Positions 34,200-46,500 of a DNA stretch of 64,000 nt are shown in pieces. The DNA lies in NCBI GenBank assembly GCA_036877525.1, contig JAZGTH010000102.1, forward strand, positions 2,273,501 to 2,337,500. The letters run 5' to 3'. The notes beneath the pieces were generated by a model that saw only the letters and a program-made list of their open reading frames with translations, had not been told where the DNA came from and did not search any database. Each line of letters starts with the position of its first letter. Position 1 is the first letter of the stretch. The translations under genes were made by a program, and so were the position numbers. The stretch is from Chromobotia macracanthus (taxonomy: Eukaryota > Chordata > Actinopteri > Cypriniformes > Botiidae).

Positions 34200-35040
34200 G
34201 GATTAAACGCGGTCGTGATGGCATCTCGCGTCCTTTAAAGCCCGCAGCGGTGAAGCCTCGGTTCGTTTCCGGCCCCTGAGAAGCAATTCCTCGGTCTGTT
34301 TCCAGGGGGCAGATCATCTCTCGTCAGGGTGAAGCGGGCTCATTGTCGGGGCTTCGGCAGTGCAGGATCGCCCGGGATGCGGGGCGCAGCGTCCTGCTCC
34401 GACATGGAACCGCGACCGGGGAGGTTTACTGCGGAAAACGATACTTGACCGGGACTCGCTCGTGTGTATTTGCGGAGCAAAGGCTCCGGAGGTACGGCTT
34501 GATCATTTGAGGACACTCGACTGGTCGGACGCAGGCTTTCCTATCGCTTTAAATACAGATTTGAAGATGGCAGCTGCGTTTTGAAACAATGTATCATTCA
34601 CGTAATGATGTCACTGGATACCGTGACCCGTTCGTACCGCGATGTGTAACAATGTAACAGATTTGAACGCCGCTTTGTAACAGCTGCGCGTCCGAACCGC
34701 GGAAGTGAAATCGCGATTTTTGAGTCGTAGCTGCACGTTTGCGTTCGTCCGTCGTATTTTAAACGCGAACATCATGTAGAGAAACGACAGACTATTGAAA
34801 CTAGCCCAAAGGAAGCGCGATTCCTCTACAAATGTGTGGATGGGGCTGCTGTACGGGGACGGACAGAATGCATCTGAGAGCATTTGTGTATCGTCTTCAG
34901 GTTCATACATAACACAAAGTCAACGAGATGGGCCGTGCTGTGACATGCAGACTCGAATGAATGACATGCATGAAGACACGGCTGCTGTTGCGTTCAGAAA
35001 AGCCGTCCGTACATCGTCCGTTTGAAAGAGGAGAGGAATT
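34200..35040 (+). promoter_or_regulatory. foxo3: Foxo3 promoter and 5' leader
   Basis: The stretch from about 34200 is rich in CpG compared with its flanks and leads directly into the foxo3 ATG. Several upstream ATGs occur, including a 74-codon frame at 34360-34584 that could act as an upstream ORF. Vertebrate FOXO3 leaders are long, which fits. No exact start site or splice is claimed. Confidence 0.5.
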
Positions 35041-38000
35041 ATGGCAGAGGCACCCCTCGAGGACAACCCCTCCGCTGTGGACGTCGACATAGACCCCGAG
35101 TTCGAGCCCCAAAAAAGGCCGAGGTCGTGCACCTGGCCCCTGCCGAGACCAGACTCCAATGCGGGGAAAGCAGAACCAGGCGATGTGGGCATCATACCTG
35201 AGGAAGAGGTGGACGAAAACGGCATCGAAACGTGTGTATCTACTGACGTTACGGACACATCAAATGCAGCCAGTACAGAAGCACATGAGCGCCGCAGGGC
35301 TGCTGTCCCTATCGCGAAAACCAGCGCTGTTATCCACGACGGACACCCCAGTGGCTCTCCGGTCTCTTCCCAGAAGGCGCTGACCGCCGCCACCGCTGAC
35401 TCCAGCCCCGGCGTCCTGATCCCCCAGCAGCCCAGAAAATCATCTGCCCGCAGAAACGCCTGGGGAAACTATTCCTACGCGGATCTCATCACGCAAGCCA
35501 TCGAGAGCTCGCCGGAGAACAGGCTGACACTGGCCCAGATTTACGACTGGATGGTCCGAAATGTAGCCTATTTCAAGGACAAAGGTGACAGCAACAGCTC
35601 CGCTGGATGGAAGGTACGTCGGGTTGTGGAGATGTGATTGTTTTAACATTGAATCGCTTTTAAGGGCCAGACTTGTGTTTTGTGGTCTTGTGATATAATC
35701 CAACGCTTGCATTTGCACAGATGCTGAAAAAAGGACCATGATGAAGTGTTACAGAAAACGACAGAAAAACTGAGAAAGTGGTTGTGATACAGTTCATCTC
35801 ATCGTTTAAAAAAATAGTAAAAAATAATTGACAATTTCACGTCTTAATTGTGAATTATCGGGCAGTAAAGCTTGTAATTCTTTTTATCTTTTGGACTCAT
35901 ACATGTAGAAGGGGCTTTTGCTATGCCTGCTTATCTTATCCCGGCTTGATTTCAAGGATTAGCCTGGCCTGCAAAAAGCAATTTATCCAACATGGAATCT
36001 GGTCTAATGAATGCTCTCGGCATGGCTGAATGTGATTGGAGAAAAAATCAGGAAATCTGTGTGCAGACCTGCAGTTGTCAGGTCAGGAGAGCAGAGAATT
36101 TCTAGATTCAGTGTTACAATGAGAAAGATGTTTTGTCTGGATAATTAGGTGTATTGATATCCTTTAATAACTAGCCAATTGTAAACACTAAATAATTTAA
36201 ATAGACCTTTATCATTACATATAGTTCATCTGAATCAGTTGTGGCTGCAGACACTTTTATCCAAAGTAATTTAGGAGCAATTAAAATGTTTCTAAATTAA
36301 AATGTATACCTCTCTCTTTCATAAATTGCCTTTAGTTATTGCAACAGATATTTTGGTATCTGGTAAGCGTGATGAAGACATGCTGCGCGTCCAACTGTGT
36401 GCTTGCATCTGCCTGCCTCTGAGTGAGAAAAAAGAAAACCGAGAGCATGTCGTCAGTGTCAGGGTTGCTATTGGCTGTTTCGTCCCCACCTCCACTTCCT
36501 ATTGGCTCACGGCTTCAGCTCAAGCAGCAATCAGCTGACTGGAAACTATGTAGGTCAGGTAGTAGCAGCGTGACCAGCGCTGGGGTTTGAGTCTGAGGTT
36601 CAGTGTTGTGTGTGAACTGACAGTGCTGCTTTTCTCTGAAGCCACTGTATCATTTCAAACCTTTAATAATAGATGCACAGGCTGTATTCAACACTTTATG
36701 GATTACTAATGTCGTAAGTGAATAAGATCATTTGTTATTGTAAAAAAAAATCATATTTAATCTCCCAAAATATTTTTTTTTTTTGGAATGAAGGAATCAA
36801 TTTTAACTTAAGTCATTTTGATGATTTTGACTGAAGTCATGATTGATTTGGCTAATGTAATAAATCAGTTTGGTTTGCCCCCCTTAAAAAAAAAAAAAAG
36901 AAAAGGACCTCCCCTTTTTGGGGGGGGGGTTGGGGGTTCTGTTTTTTTTAAAAATTTTTTTTTTTTGTTTCAAAGGTCTCCCAAGATTGAAGTAATAGGC
37001 TTGAAGCAAAAGGCTTTAATGGAAGTGAAGAGTCGTGAGGCCAGACCATTCACTCTTTGAGAAGGTCAAGGGTCAACAAAGACGTTCACAGGATACTGCT
37101 GAAGAGTCCAGCTTTCTTCAGACATCTTTTAAGTTTACACCATTTTTAGTTTCAGGGCAGCAAAAGAGTCATGATAGGAAAATCATGTCTCACCCGTGAA
37201 TGTTCTCGCATCTCCAGGTACTGCATTATAGATTGCTGCACCTTCTGTACTGCAGTACACGTTAATGCAGCTTCACTGCACTGCGCTCTTAAACTTTGTG
37301 CGTGATTCAGGAACTCTCCATAATTCCTTTAGCTTTTTCTGCATTTACAACAAGTGAGAGGCATTCACTGGTATTATTCCTATTTTGTTTCAGGCAAATA
37401 CACAGTCCAACAAAGAGGATTCAGGCAAATACACAGTCAGTCAGATAGTAGTTTTGCTATCATGAGAGAAGATGTTATCTTTGGATTTACACATCAGGTT
37501 TGTTTATGGTGAACTGTAGATCTGTGAACTGTATGGTGAACTGTAGAACCCACACCAAAGTCATGGGTTGAGATCTCTGGAACCACACAGATTGTGAAAA
37601 CATACTCCCCTGAATTCCCTGTATGTCATTTATCTAATGATATGTCTTCCACATACATGAATGGAATGTTTGTAGAGGTGTTACAAATGTGACTAAATCC
37701 CATAACCAAATTCAACACCTTAGCAATTGCATAGCAACGCCTTGGCAACCACCCATAACACTTCAACATTGTAAGGGACACTTTTCAGTCTATGGTGTAA
37801 TCTAGGTGCTATTCAGAGACAATGACAAAAGCCCATGTCTTGCTCCTTGTGGAGATTAAAACAGTCAAGCAGTTTTCCAGTTTCCGGCTCTTGACCACTG
37901 CATCACAATGCTCTCCAAAAAAAAAAAAAGCTGCAATCCGTCTCTCTATCGTCATCTCTGTTTGAAACATAAAACTGCAGGTTACTTGCATGTACTTTTC

Positions 38001-39874
38001 TGTACATATACTGAAGTCAAATGTAACCAATCTGACATTTCCCAGCAGCTCATATTATAAATCAATATTATAAGCTTACCGTTGCAAATGTGGGTAAAGA
38101 AACAGTTTTGAACACTGATCTGTCATGTGATCAATAACTGATTTTTGTTCATTAAGTTACGGATTGCAGCTTTAAACGTTTAAGCTTTAATTTGTTTACA
38201 GAAACACATGGGCTGTGTCACATGATTTAGTCATCTCTGGCTAAAGTGAACAAGTCACAGTTGCATTGTTCCTCACTCAGCATTTTGCTCTCTAGGGTTC
38301 AAAATCATATGATGGAAATGAAGGAGGCTTGACCATTAAACTGTTATTCCGCTTTCTAACTGCCAGATGATACAGATCTCGAGGGAACTATCAAATGAAC
38401 TATGTTCATGTTTCAAGTATGTGTTGTTTTACACAGCTCATCATCTGCTCTTTTTTGTTTACAGAACTCCATTCGACATAATCTATCACTCCACAGTCGC
38501 TTTGTCCGGGTTCAAAATGAAGGAACAGGAAAGAGTTCATGGTGGATGGTCAACCCAGACGGTGGAAAAGGGGGCAAAGCCCCACGGAGACGCGCCGTTT
38601 CCATGGACAACAGTAACAAGCTCATCAAGAGCGCTCGTGGCCGTGCTGCGAAAAAGAAGGCCACTCTGCAGGCAACTCAGGACGGAAGCTCCGAGAGTTC
38701 ATCGAGCCTGTCCAAATGGACCGGCAGCCCAACATCCCGCAGCAGCGACGAACTTGATGCTTGGACAGATTTCCGTTCTCGCACCAATTCTAATGCCAGC
38801 ACCCTAAGTGGGCGCCTTTCCCCAATTCTGGCCAACCTTGAGGTGGACGAGGTTCCCGACGATGAATCTCCACTGTCACCCATGCTGTACTCCAGCCCTA
38901 GCAGCATGTCCCCATCCACCGGCCTGACCGAACTGCCCCGTCTGGCTGACCTTGCAGAAACCATGAACCTCAATGATGGCCTTTCTGACAACCTAATGGA
39001 TGACCTTCTGGATAACATCAGCTTGACAGCTTCCCAGTCTCCAGGACAAGACGAGAGTGGGAGCAACCTCCAGGGAAGCCCTGTGTTTACCTTCAGCTGC
39101 TCTGGGAGCAGTCTGGCAATTCCATCAGGCAGCTATGGCTCTAACTCCATGTTTAGTCCTCCATCCGTTGTCACTGGTCTGAGGCAGTCTCCAATGCAAA
39201 CCATCCAAGAAAACAAACAGGCTACGTTCTCCTGTGGTTCCCTCTTTAGCGATACAAGTCTGCAGGACTTGCTCGGTTCAGAGTCCCACGGTCGCAGTGA
39301 TGTCCTTCTTACCCATTCTGATCCGCTGATGTCTCAAGCCAGTGCCTCCCTTTCCTCTCAGAATGCCCGTCGCACTGCCCTGTTGCTGCGTAGTGACCCC
39401 ATGATGTCCAACCAGGCTGGGCCTAGTGGACAAATGGGGCTCAAGAAGGTGTCGCCATCCGGATGGCGACTGAACAGCATCTCCAGCGGTGATTCAGATT
39501 ACCAAAGCTTGATGAAGCAACATCTCCAACCATCTCCGTTCAGAAGCACATCTATGCAGCTCAACTCTGATCCGTTGTTGGCGGGTCTCAACGGAAGCGT
39601 GACCAGCATTCAGTCTCAGGACCGATTCCCATCGGACTTGGATTTGGAAGCGTTCAGTGGCAGTCTGGATTGTGATATGGACACCATCACCCGCAATGAT
39701 CTAATGGATGCTGCAGACCTGGAGTTCAGCTTTGATTCGCATCTCATCTCTCAGAATGCTAACCTGAATTCAGGAAGTTTCTCCAATACCAAACGAACCT
39801 CCTCTCAAAGCTGGGTACCAGGTCCATCGGGCCAGTCCCAGGAATGTAGTGACGTGGGAAAACACAGCATTTGA
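35041..39874 (+). CDS. foxo3: Forkhead box O3 transcription factor
   Basis: FOXO3 is the insulin/Akt-controlled activator of stress, cell-death and metabolic genes. The coding exons are 35041-35613 and 38465-39874, giving 660 aa (human 673). The first Akt site is T31 in RPRSCTW. The forkhead domain runs from about residue 139 (NAWGNYSYADLI), is split by the intron at GW K|NS, and continues through IRHNLSLHSRFVRVQNEG. The second Akt site is S237 (RRRAVS) and the third is S300 (RSRTNS). The C-terminal activation segment DLMDAADLEFSFDSHLIS is present. FOXO3 rather than FOXO1 or FOXO4 is indicated by MAEAP, by SRSSDELDAWTDFRSRTNSN and by the ending SSQSWVPG. The protein continues 16 residues past that normal end. 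The neighbour afg1l is the same as in human. The paralogue (a or b) is not decided. Confidence 0.97.
36865..36975. repeat. Homopolymer-rich tract in the foxo3 intron
   Basis: Runs of C6, A14, T5, G10, T8 and T12 follow one another within about 100 bases (CCCCCCTT, A-run, GAAAAGG, CCCC, T-run, G-run, TTGGGGG, T-runs). The stretch is unlike any repeat elsewhere in the window. It may be a genuine low-complexity patch or a poorly resolved part of the assembly. Confidence 0.7.
37950..38180. repeat. Family C repeat, rearranged, in the foxo3 intron
   Basis: The left part is inverted (CATCTCTGTTTGAAACATAA and GCAGGTTACTTGCATGTACT) while GTTACGGATTGCAGCTTTAA at the right end is direct. Either the family has a palindromic structure or two copies are fused. 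Confidence 0.5.
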
Positions 39875-42185
39875 GCCAACTGTCCACTGTAACACAACTG
39901 TACATTATGCTGTAGAGAAACTGTTTGACGTTCATTGGAATGAGTTTGATTCAACTTTGAAGGATTCATTTAGTTGGTGCTGCTCTATGATTCGTCCAGT
40001 TGGCTGTATGTTTTACATTGTCATAAATGATGCTTGCTTGATGGACAGTATAAAGACTTTCATCCAATTTTATCAGTTTTAGCAGTTCAATCTCACCAAT
40101 AACAAGTTATTGCACTCAGGTGCTCAAGAGGAGTACCAGTGAGAGAAGGTTGTCTATAGATGAAGGCTTGGCCAACAGTACGTCCCTCAGTCCACCTTAA
40201 ACAAACCCTAAAACCCGAGTTGTAGAAGAGGCACCACTTTTGCAAATCCTTGCATTTTTCCCTTGCATCTTGTGAACACCCTATTGACATCAGCAGATTT
40301 GCATTCTCTAATACAGTGTAAACTCTTAGGTGCTCTTAGTTTGTGAGTTGTTGTAACCGTGATTTATAGACCCCACATCGAAACAGACACTTAACTTTTG
40401 CCAAACCAGTCCTCAGGACAGTTTTAACAATGGCCTGTTTACAACATAGATTCTCCAGAATGTTTCTGTTGTCCTAAGAAACGGGAAATTAGTCTATATA
40501 CAATTTTTTTTTTGTAGAAACCTGACAAGGGAAGGAAAGGGTTGTTTTGTGGAACTAGTGATCATAATGTATCCTTGACTCCTTTAATGGAAAAGTGATT
40601 TATTGAAAAGTGATTTATATGATATGATAAGCTATGTATTTAGTGTTCTGCTGTATCAAACTAGTTTGTCAGTGTTCTCCATGAGGTTCATAACCCAACC
40701 TTTGTGTGCGTTTATCCTTCTCTGGACAGGAGCATCTTGATCACCTTGAAACCACATTCACTTCCAACTTCAATCATTTTAGAGTAGATGATATGCTATA
40801 TATTTGTATTATTGTATGTACATACACACACACACAAACATGTGGGGCCTCATTCATATAAAATGTGTTGTTACAAACGATACCCCTAGCCATCCCATAT
40901 CGGGGCATTCATAGATTGATGTAATTCTGAGAAGGTTGCATGAATTTTTGTGCAAATTAAAAAGAAAACAATTCTTATGTAAATTGTACATATACAGTGT
41001 GAATGGTTTGGACAAGTTGCATAAAACGTCGCATTAAATACTGATGGTGTTCTGATGTGTATGTATGCTATATGTATTTTTGCAATGATAAACACGCATG
41101 CTTGACAAACATGCATGCAGCTGTTTACATAAGAATGGTTTTATGAATTTCAGTCCAAATAGTTCTGCTCTTTTTCTCTGAATGTGGCCCTTAGTGTTTG
41201 TGTACATATACAGTACACTGTATATGTATTTTTGTGTTTATGCGCACAATTATTGAATTTACTATAGAGATAATATATACAGTTATACATCGTGGAACAC
41301 AGATTAAGGACTACTAGATGTTTGTGGATTTGTAGCAAAAAATAGATGAAAATAGATGAAGAGTGTTTGGTGCTAAGTGAAATTGTTGGGTCAGTCCGTA
41401 TGGCCGGCATGTTTGTAGCATTTGAGTGAACGTAGCTACACGATGGGTGATGCTAGCAGAAAACGGTGTTTAGCCGTGACGACAGTATAAGCATTTCAAT
41501 ACTTTTAAAATAAACAGTAGAACCGTTGTAGAAGTTATCTTAAGAAGGCTACATTGTACTGTATTTCACCAGTTTTCTTTAAAAGCCAGACAACCAAATT
41601 TGAGGCTGATGAAAATAATGTCACTTTTGTTTTGCATATTAATAGTGCCAGTCAGGGACAAAAGTTCTTTTTGTACTTTGAGAAGTTTCATGTTTTTATC
41701 TTCACTGTTGAATGTATGTTTGTTTGAAAGCCTCATGCCCAGAAATTTCATAAACTGGTCAAGCACTGATTTTATAATCTGCTTTTACAATCAGCTGGAG
41801 TCACTGAATTTAAGATGACTATAAAAAGCTGATTGTGATCTGTTCATCTTTATTTGCTCGGTTTCACAGTGGCATTAAATTATGTAATCTCTACTCATCT
41901 TAATAATTAGCTTTTTTTAGTTTGGTAAATTATTATATGTAATGCTTTTATTATTTTGGGTTTGACGGCTTATATCACCTTTACAAATAAAGTGCTGCAA
42001 CTTGATTCTAAATTAATTTCAATCTTAAAGAGGAAATTTAAGTGTTGAAAACAAAATCTGTAGGTACCAACTCACACCACTATTGGCCATTAGCTAGCAA
42101 TAGATGTTTGCTTGACTTGTGTATTTCCATTTTTAAATGATGTATATTAGGTAGTGCAAAGCAAGATGCATGTAAATAAAGCCTG
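39875..42185 (+). other. foxo3: Foxo3 3' UTR, about 2.3 kb
   Basis: The AT-rich stretch after the stop ends with AATAAA at 42175-42180 in TGTAAATAAAGCC, the best candidate poly(A) signal. AATAAA also occurs near 41508 and 41986, so shorter forms are possible. A long 3' UTR is characteristic of FOXO3. No separate coding gene is seen. Confidence 0.6.
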
Positions 42186-43026
42186 TACAACAGAGAACAT
42201 TTCTGCTGTCGTTAATTTTACTATTTCGACTCAAAGGTTGCAGGTTGCCGATTGGCTGTTGAGGTTTGTCTAGGCCGCCGTGATCTTGTATGAAATGTAA
42301 TAAAACACACAATCATAATTTATGTTGAAATGTTTTTGCAATGGGGGTCAATAACATTTGCTGCCCACTATTACAAAAACTCAAAGGATGTCCACATAGT
42401 CTATAGGGTTGCCACGGAGACAACCCCTTGAAAATGCATTAGGTTTCCCATCCCTTCAACAGATGTTGTGTTCGACTAGTGATGATGTTACACAAGTAGC
42501 TTGTATTTGTACACACTTATTAAAACACTGTGTGAAGTGTGTGTAATGAAGACTTTATGTTGGACTGCCCTCTGCAGAAGAAACCCTGGTGACAATAGCT
42601 GTCAAATGTGCCCCTCTTCCGCTGCTCTCATTGGTGGGTTGGCACTGATCTCTCATTGGATATCGGCTGCTTTTCCACCAACCAATCAGCGCCTCTGTAT
42701 CCAAGTCAACTCGGACTGGTGAGCTATTTAAATCCAGAGCAGCGGAGTCATTGATTCATAAATCCAGAACCGCCTGAATGAATTGTATCTGTCTAAAAGA
42801 CGTAAACCAAACGAATTATTCAATAGCGAGGTCGATGGCTTGATGTGAGCTACCCTCGACTCATTTTCACTGATTTTAGCGCAATAAATTAAGCCGATAG
42901 TGTGAGTTTCGTCGCCCTCTGCAGGCGGAAAGCTAAATCTAGACTCACAAATGCTGCAGTAATGCTGCAGTCGTTTAACATTTAACATTATAACAGCGTA
43001 TGTTGTTTTTGTACAATGCGAGACCT

Positions 43027-43059
<33 letters not shown>

Positions 43060-43062
43060 CAC

Positions 43063-43119
<57 letters not shown>

Positions 43120-43120
43120 T

Positions 43121-43151
<31 letters not shown>

Positions 43152-43390
43152 ACACAGGTCTAATATATCATATGTATTTGTAAGTAGAAATTAATACTTT
43201 GTTCCACGATATTAACGTTGTATAGAAGGAAAGGTAACTGCCGATGTGAATATTTGCACTTTAAAACACACAATTGGCACTTTAAAACATTCATTACTTT
43301 GAGTTTGGAGGATTTACCTAAACTAAACTAAACTAAACTAAACTAAACTAAACTTCGACCTCTGCGCGTCGAAGCGCGCGCGCGCGTCTG
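42186..43390. other. Foxo3-ccdc162 spacer with microsatellites
   Basis: (AC)n, (AT)n and mixed tracts occupy about 43028-43152. Seven copies of TAAAC occupy 43319-43353. An alternating GC run lies at about 43374-43386. No coding sequence is supported. Confidence 0.7.
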
Positions 43391-43392
43391 GC

Positions 43393-43406
43393 GTCTCCAT
43401 GGGAAC
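43393..43406. promoter_or_regulatory. X-box-like site in the ccdc162 promoter
   Basis: GTCTCCATGGGAAC matches GTNRCCNNRGYAAC at 12 of 14 positions and lies 153 bases upstream of the ccdc162 start codon in a GC-rich stretch. It is a weaker match than the sites at 156 and 27558. Confidence 0.4.
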
Positions 43407-43558
43407 CGCTCAGGCACAGGGCGCGCGACGCTGGCGCAACCTCCGCTGTTTAGAAGTAAAAGTTTCTTCTGAAAGCGCGTTTAAAGTGCTTCAGTGTTCG
43501 TGTGGGCTTCATATGAAGCAGGTTACACTGTGCAGCTGAGCGCAGGAACGACTCTAAC

Positions 43559-46500
43559 ATGTCTGAGGCGTGTGAAAGGGGCGCTTCACTGAAGCTGGAG
43601 CAGCTGGAGGCCGAACTGGCCTCACAGCTTCAGGCTCTGAAGACTCAGATTGAAGACCACGAGATGTTACGGAGAACATCCTGCAGAAGATACGGGTGAG
43701 ACAGCTGATGACAATAACCTGCTATTTTAGTTTCCTCTAAAGCTATAAAGTCCATAAACATACTAGAAGTGATTATATGTGGAAAAACTTGACTATTGTT
43801 ACTTAATCGTGTTAAATAATAAAATACATGGTAGTGATGTGATCTTCTCGACATTTCCAGCTCCGTCCATATTCCAAAAGATGCGTCTCACTTCCGGTTA
43901 GAGAGACAGCAGGCGCTTCTTAAAGCGCTGCAGGTCAGCTTCACGCCACAGATTTGACATTATTTACAACAATTTCCTTTTATTTGAAGACTGTTTTGAT
44001 AAATCACTTTGTGTTTTTCAGGTTTCCTCCGTAAAGCCAGTTGTATCACAGGCAGAAATCACTCAGAAGGAGATGGAAAGCTGTTTGAATCCGGAGTACA
44101 CACCGGAAAATTTACCCTTACTACTGCACCAGGTGTGCTGAATAATCATAAAACAGTTATTATTTATATTAACAGCCTTACATTATGCATTTTAAGTTTC
44201 TTTTTTGGCATTTATTAGAAATATCTTTATTCATTGTGTTTAGTTTCCTTATTACGTGTTTTGCTTTGCCATTTAGTTTTTCACAGATCAGACTTATAAA
44301 CTGGCACAATGCAAATATCAGCTGATGCTCAGATGGAGAAGATTTGGCCGACATTCCACCATCCTGGAGAAACTATTTCCTCAATATAAGGTGATCTTCA
44401 GTGTGCCAAAAAAGAAGGAGTACTAGTTCTCTTTCAAGAGCTCAAAATGAATGAACGTGTGTGTGTTTTACTGTTTAGAAGCAGATGACGCTCTTGAACA
44501 CCGAGTTTCAGGATTCTGTGGATCGGGGCCGCCGATTGGCCGTGTCCAGAGAGAAGATCCTGGCCGGTGCCGAGAGCCCCATCAGCATGGTCACCCTCGA
44601 TGATGTCATCATTTACCTGCAGTGGCTTATTTGTCATCTGCACTCGGTCAAGATCATCCACAGCTTTTTGCACGTGAGATGAGATTTGCACCTGCAGAGT
44701 CTGCATGCTCTCACGTGTTTAATAAAGTGATGATTATCGGTTATCAATACGATTTTTATTTTTTTTGATGTTGTAGGTGCTTCCCTATCTTCCTTCAACT
44801 GAGTGGAATGAGAAGAAGGCATATAGTGTTGTGGATTTGACTTCTCCTGTCTATTTTTCAGGTAAAAAAAAGGCTTTTAATAAAAAAGATTAAACTATTA
44901 TTATTTTATTTTTATTAAAAACATTTTTAAGATGATTTTTATTACTGGATTTAGTTGAAAAACATAGTTTCACTAGCGATTTGTGTTAACTCCTAATAGT
45001 GACTGTTAAAATTACTTCTCTTGATCCAGGGTTAACTATGAGTAAGCTGTTTGTAATTGGCCAACACATCAACAGCCAATAGCATGTGTTTGGGGGGTGG
45101 GACTTTCTGCTTTTCTGACCAATTGCAGGTGGGGGTAGAAGCGTGTGAAAACATGCAATTATTTTTGCAATTCTGTTTGGTTGCACAGAAATGACACGCT
45201 TCTTAATTTACACTAATTGACCTTACTGAAGTTTTTTCTGAAGTGTGATTCTTGTGTTTGTTTTTTCTACATTTCATCAGGGGTGTTTGTGTCACTGTCA
45301 GCTGTCCCCTTGCACTCCATCACATTCAATGATTTTAAAGGTCAGCTACAGTTTCTTCTCACGCATTATAACATCCAGTATAACACGGACACCATCAAGA
45401 CAGCTGCTGATGAGCTGGAGCTCTACAGTATGGTAATCTTAAATACACCAGACATCTTGTATTAAAGGCATTTTGAGAAACATTTTGAGAAACGTGAGAA
45501 ACAAGAAACATTTTGTTTGTCTGGTTGAAAGTCTCTTTTCACATCCTGATAGCAATCACTAAGTAAAGTTGTGTGAATATATTTATATCAACATATGTCT
45601 TCGGTGAAAGCCGCAGGACCATTAAATGCTCATCCAATCATTGCATTCGGTTTGTGTAGGTTAGCCACATGTTCAGGACTGAGTTCAAAACTCAGGAGGA
45701 CATGAGGACCTTCCTGCAGTACGACAGCACTGAAGCTACAGACAGGAAGTGGGGGAGGAAGAGCCCACATATGGCTCTCAGAAAAGAGTCCAGCTGGATT
45801 CCACACATACAGGTGAGAAGAGCCAGATTTCACCTAGTGGTTTTAATAACATGGATGGTGTTGTATAACGAAATTTAATCATTTGCAAAATATCAGCATG
45901 ATATTTAAACAATGTTCTTCTTGTGGGGATAAAACAGCTGAACCCAAAGCGAGACCCTTGGCAACAGAAACAAATGGCCAAACTTAAGGAGCTCAAATCG
46001 ATGGATGAACTTCTTCAAATGCACAGCAAGTTCCTTGAGGTGAATTTGTGTCGTGAAATGTTTAACTTATGCACAATTGTTTTGGCAACATGAAAGCTAC
46101 AGCTCATTTCAGTTCTGTTCATACATACAGTATGATTAAAATGCATTTTGCTTAATTCTGTATTTGTCTTTACTGTATTCAGCCTGTTTTGCATTTTCTT
46201 TGAAGGAGTCTGATCTACATAAAGCAATAGATGTTTTGAAGCAGTACACTGCATCTGTTTATCAACCAGAAGCCAAAAAACCTTCATTCATCAGCTCAAG
46301 ACACCCAGAGACGCTCAGTGAAACATCAGATATGTGGCGAAGCATTTATCACACAACATACATCTTCCAGGTGCATGTCTGCCTGAAATGAGAGCTGTTT
46401 GTCATAAGATGCCAAATGTCTTATTGCGTGCAAATGTTTTTCATGTGTTTAATTGTTTTTAGGTGGAACCAGAGAAGACATCTAATTTATCTAAACATGC

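Noticed and set aside
34920..35393. 157-codon minus-strand frame
   Set aside because: Antisense shadow of the foxo3 first coding exon.
38677..39066. 129-codon minus-strand frame
   Set aside because: Antisense shadow of foxo3 exon 2; Ser/Arg-rich composition follows from the sense codons.
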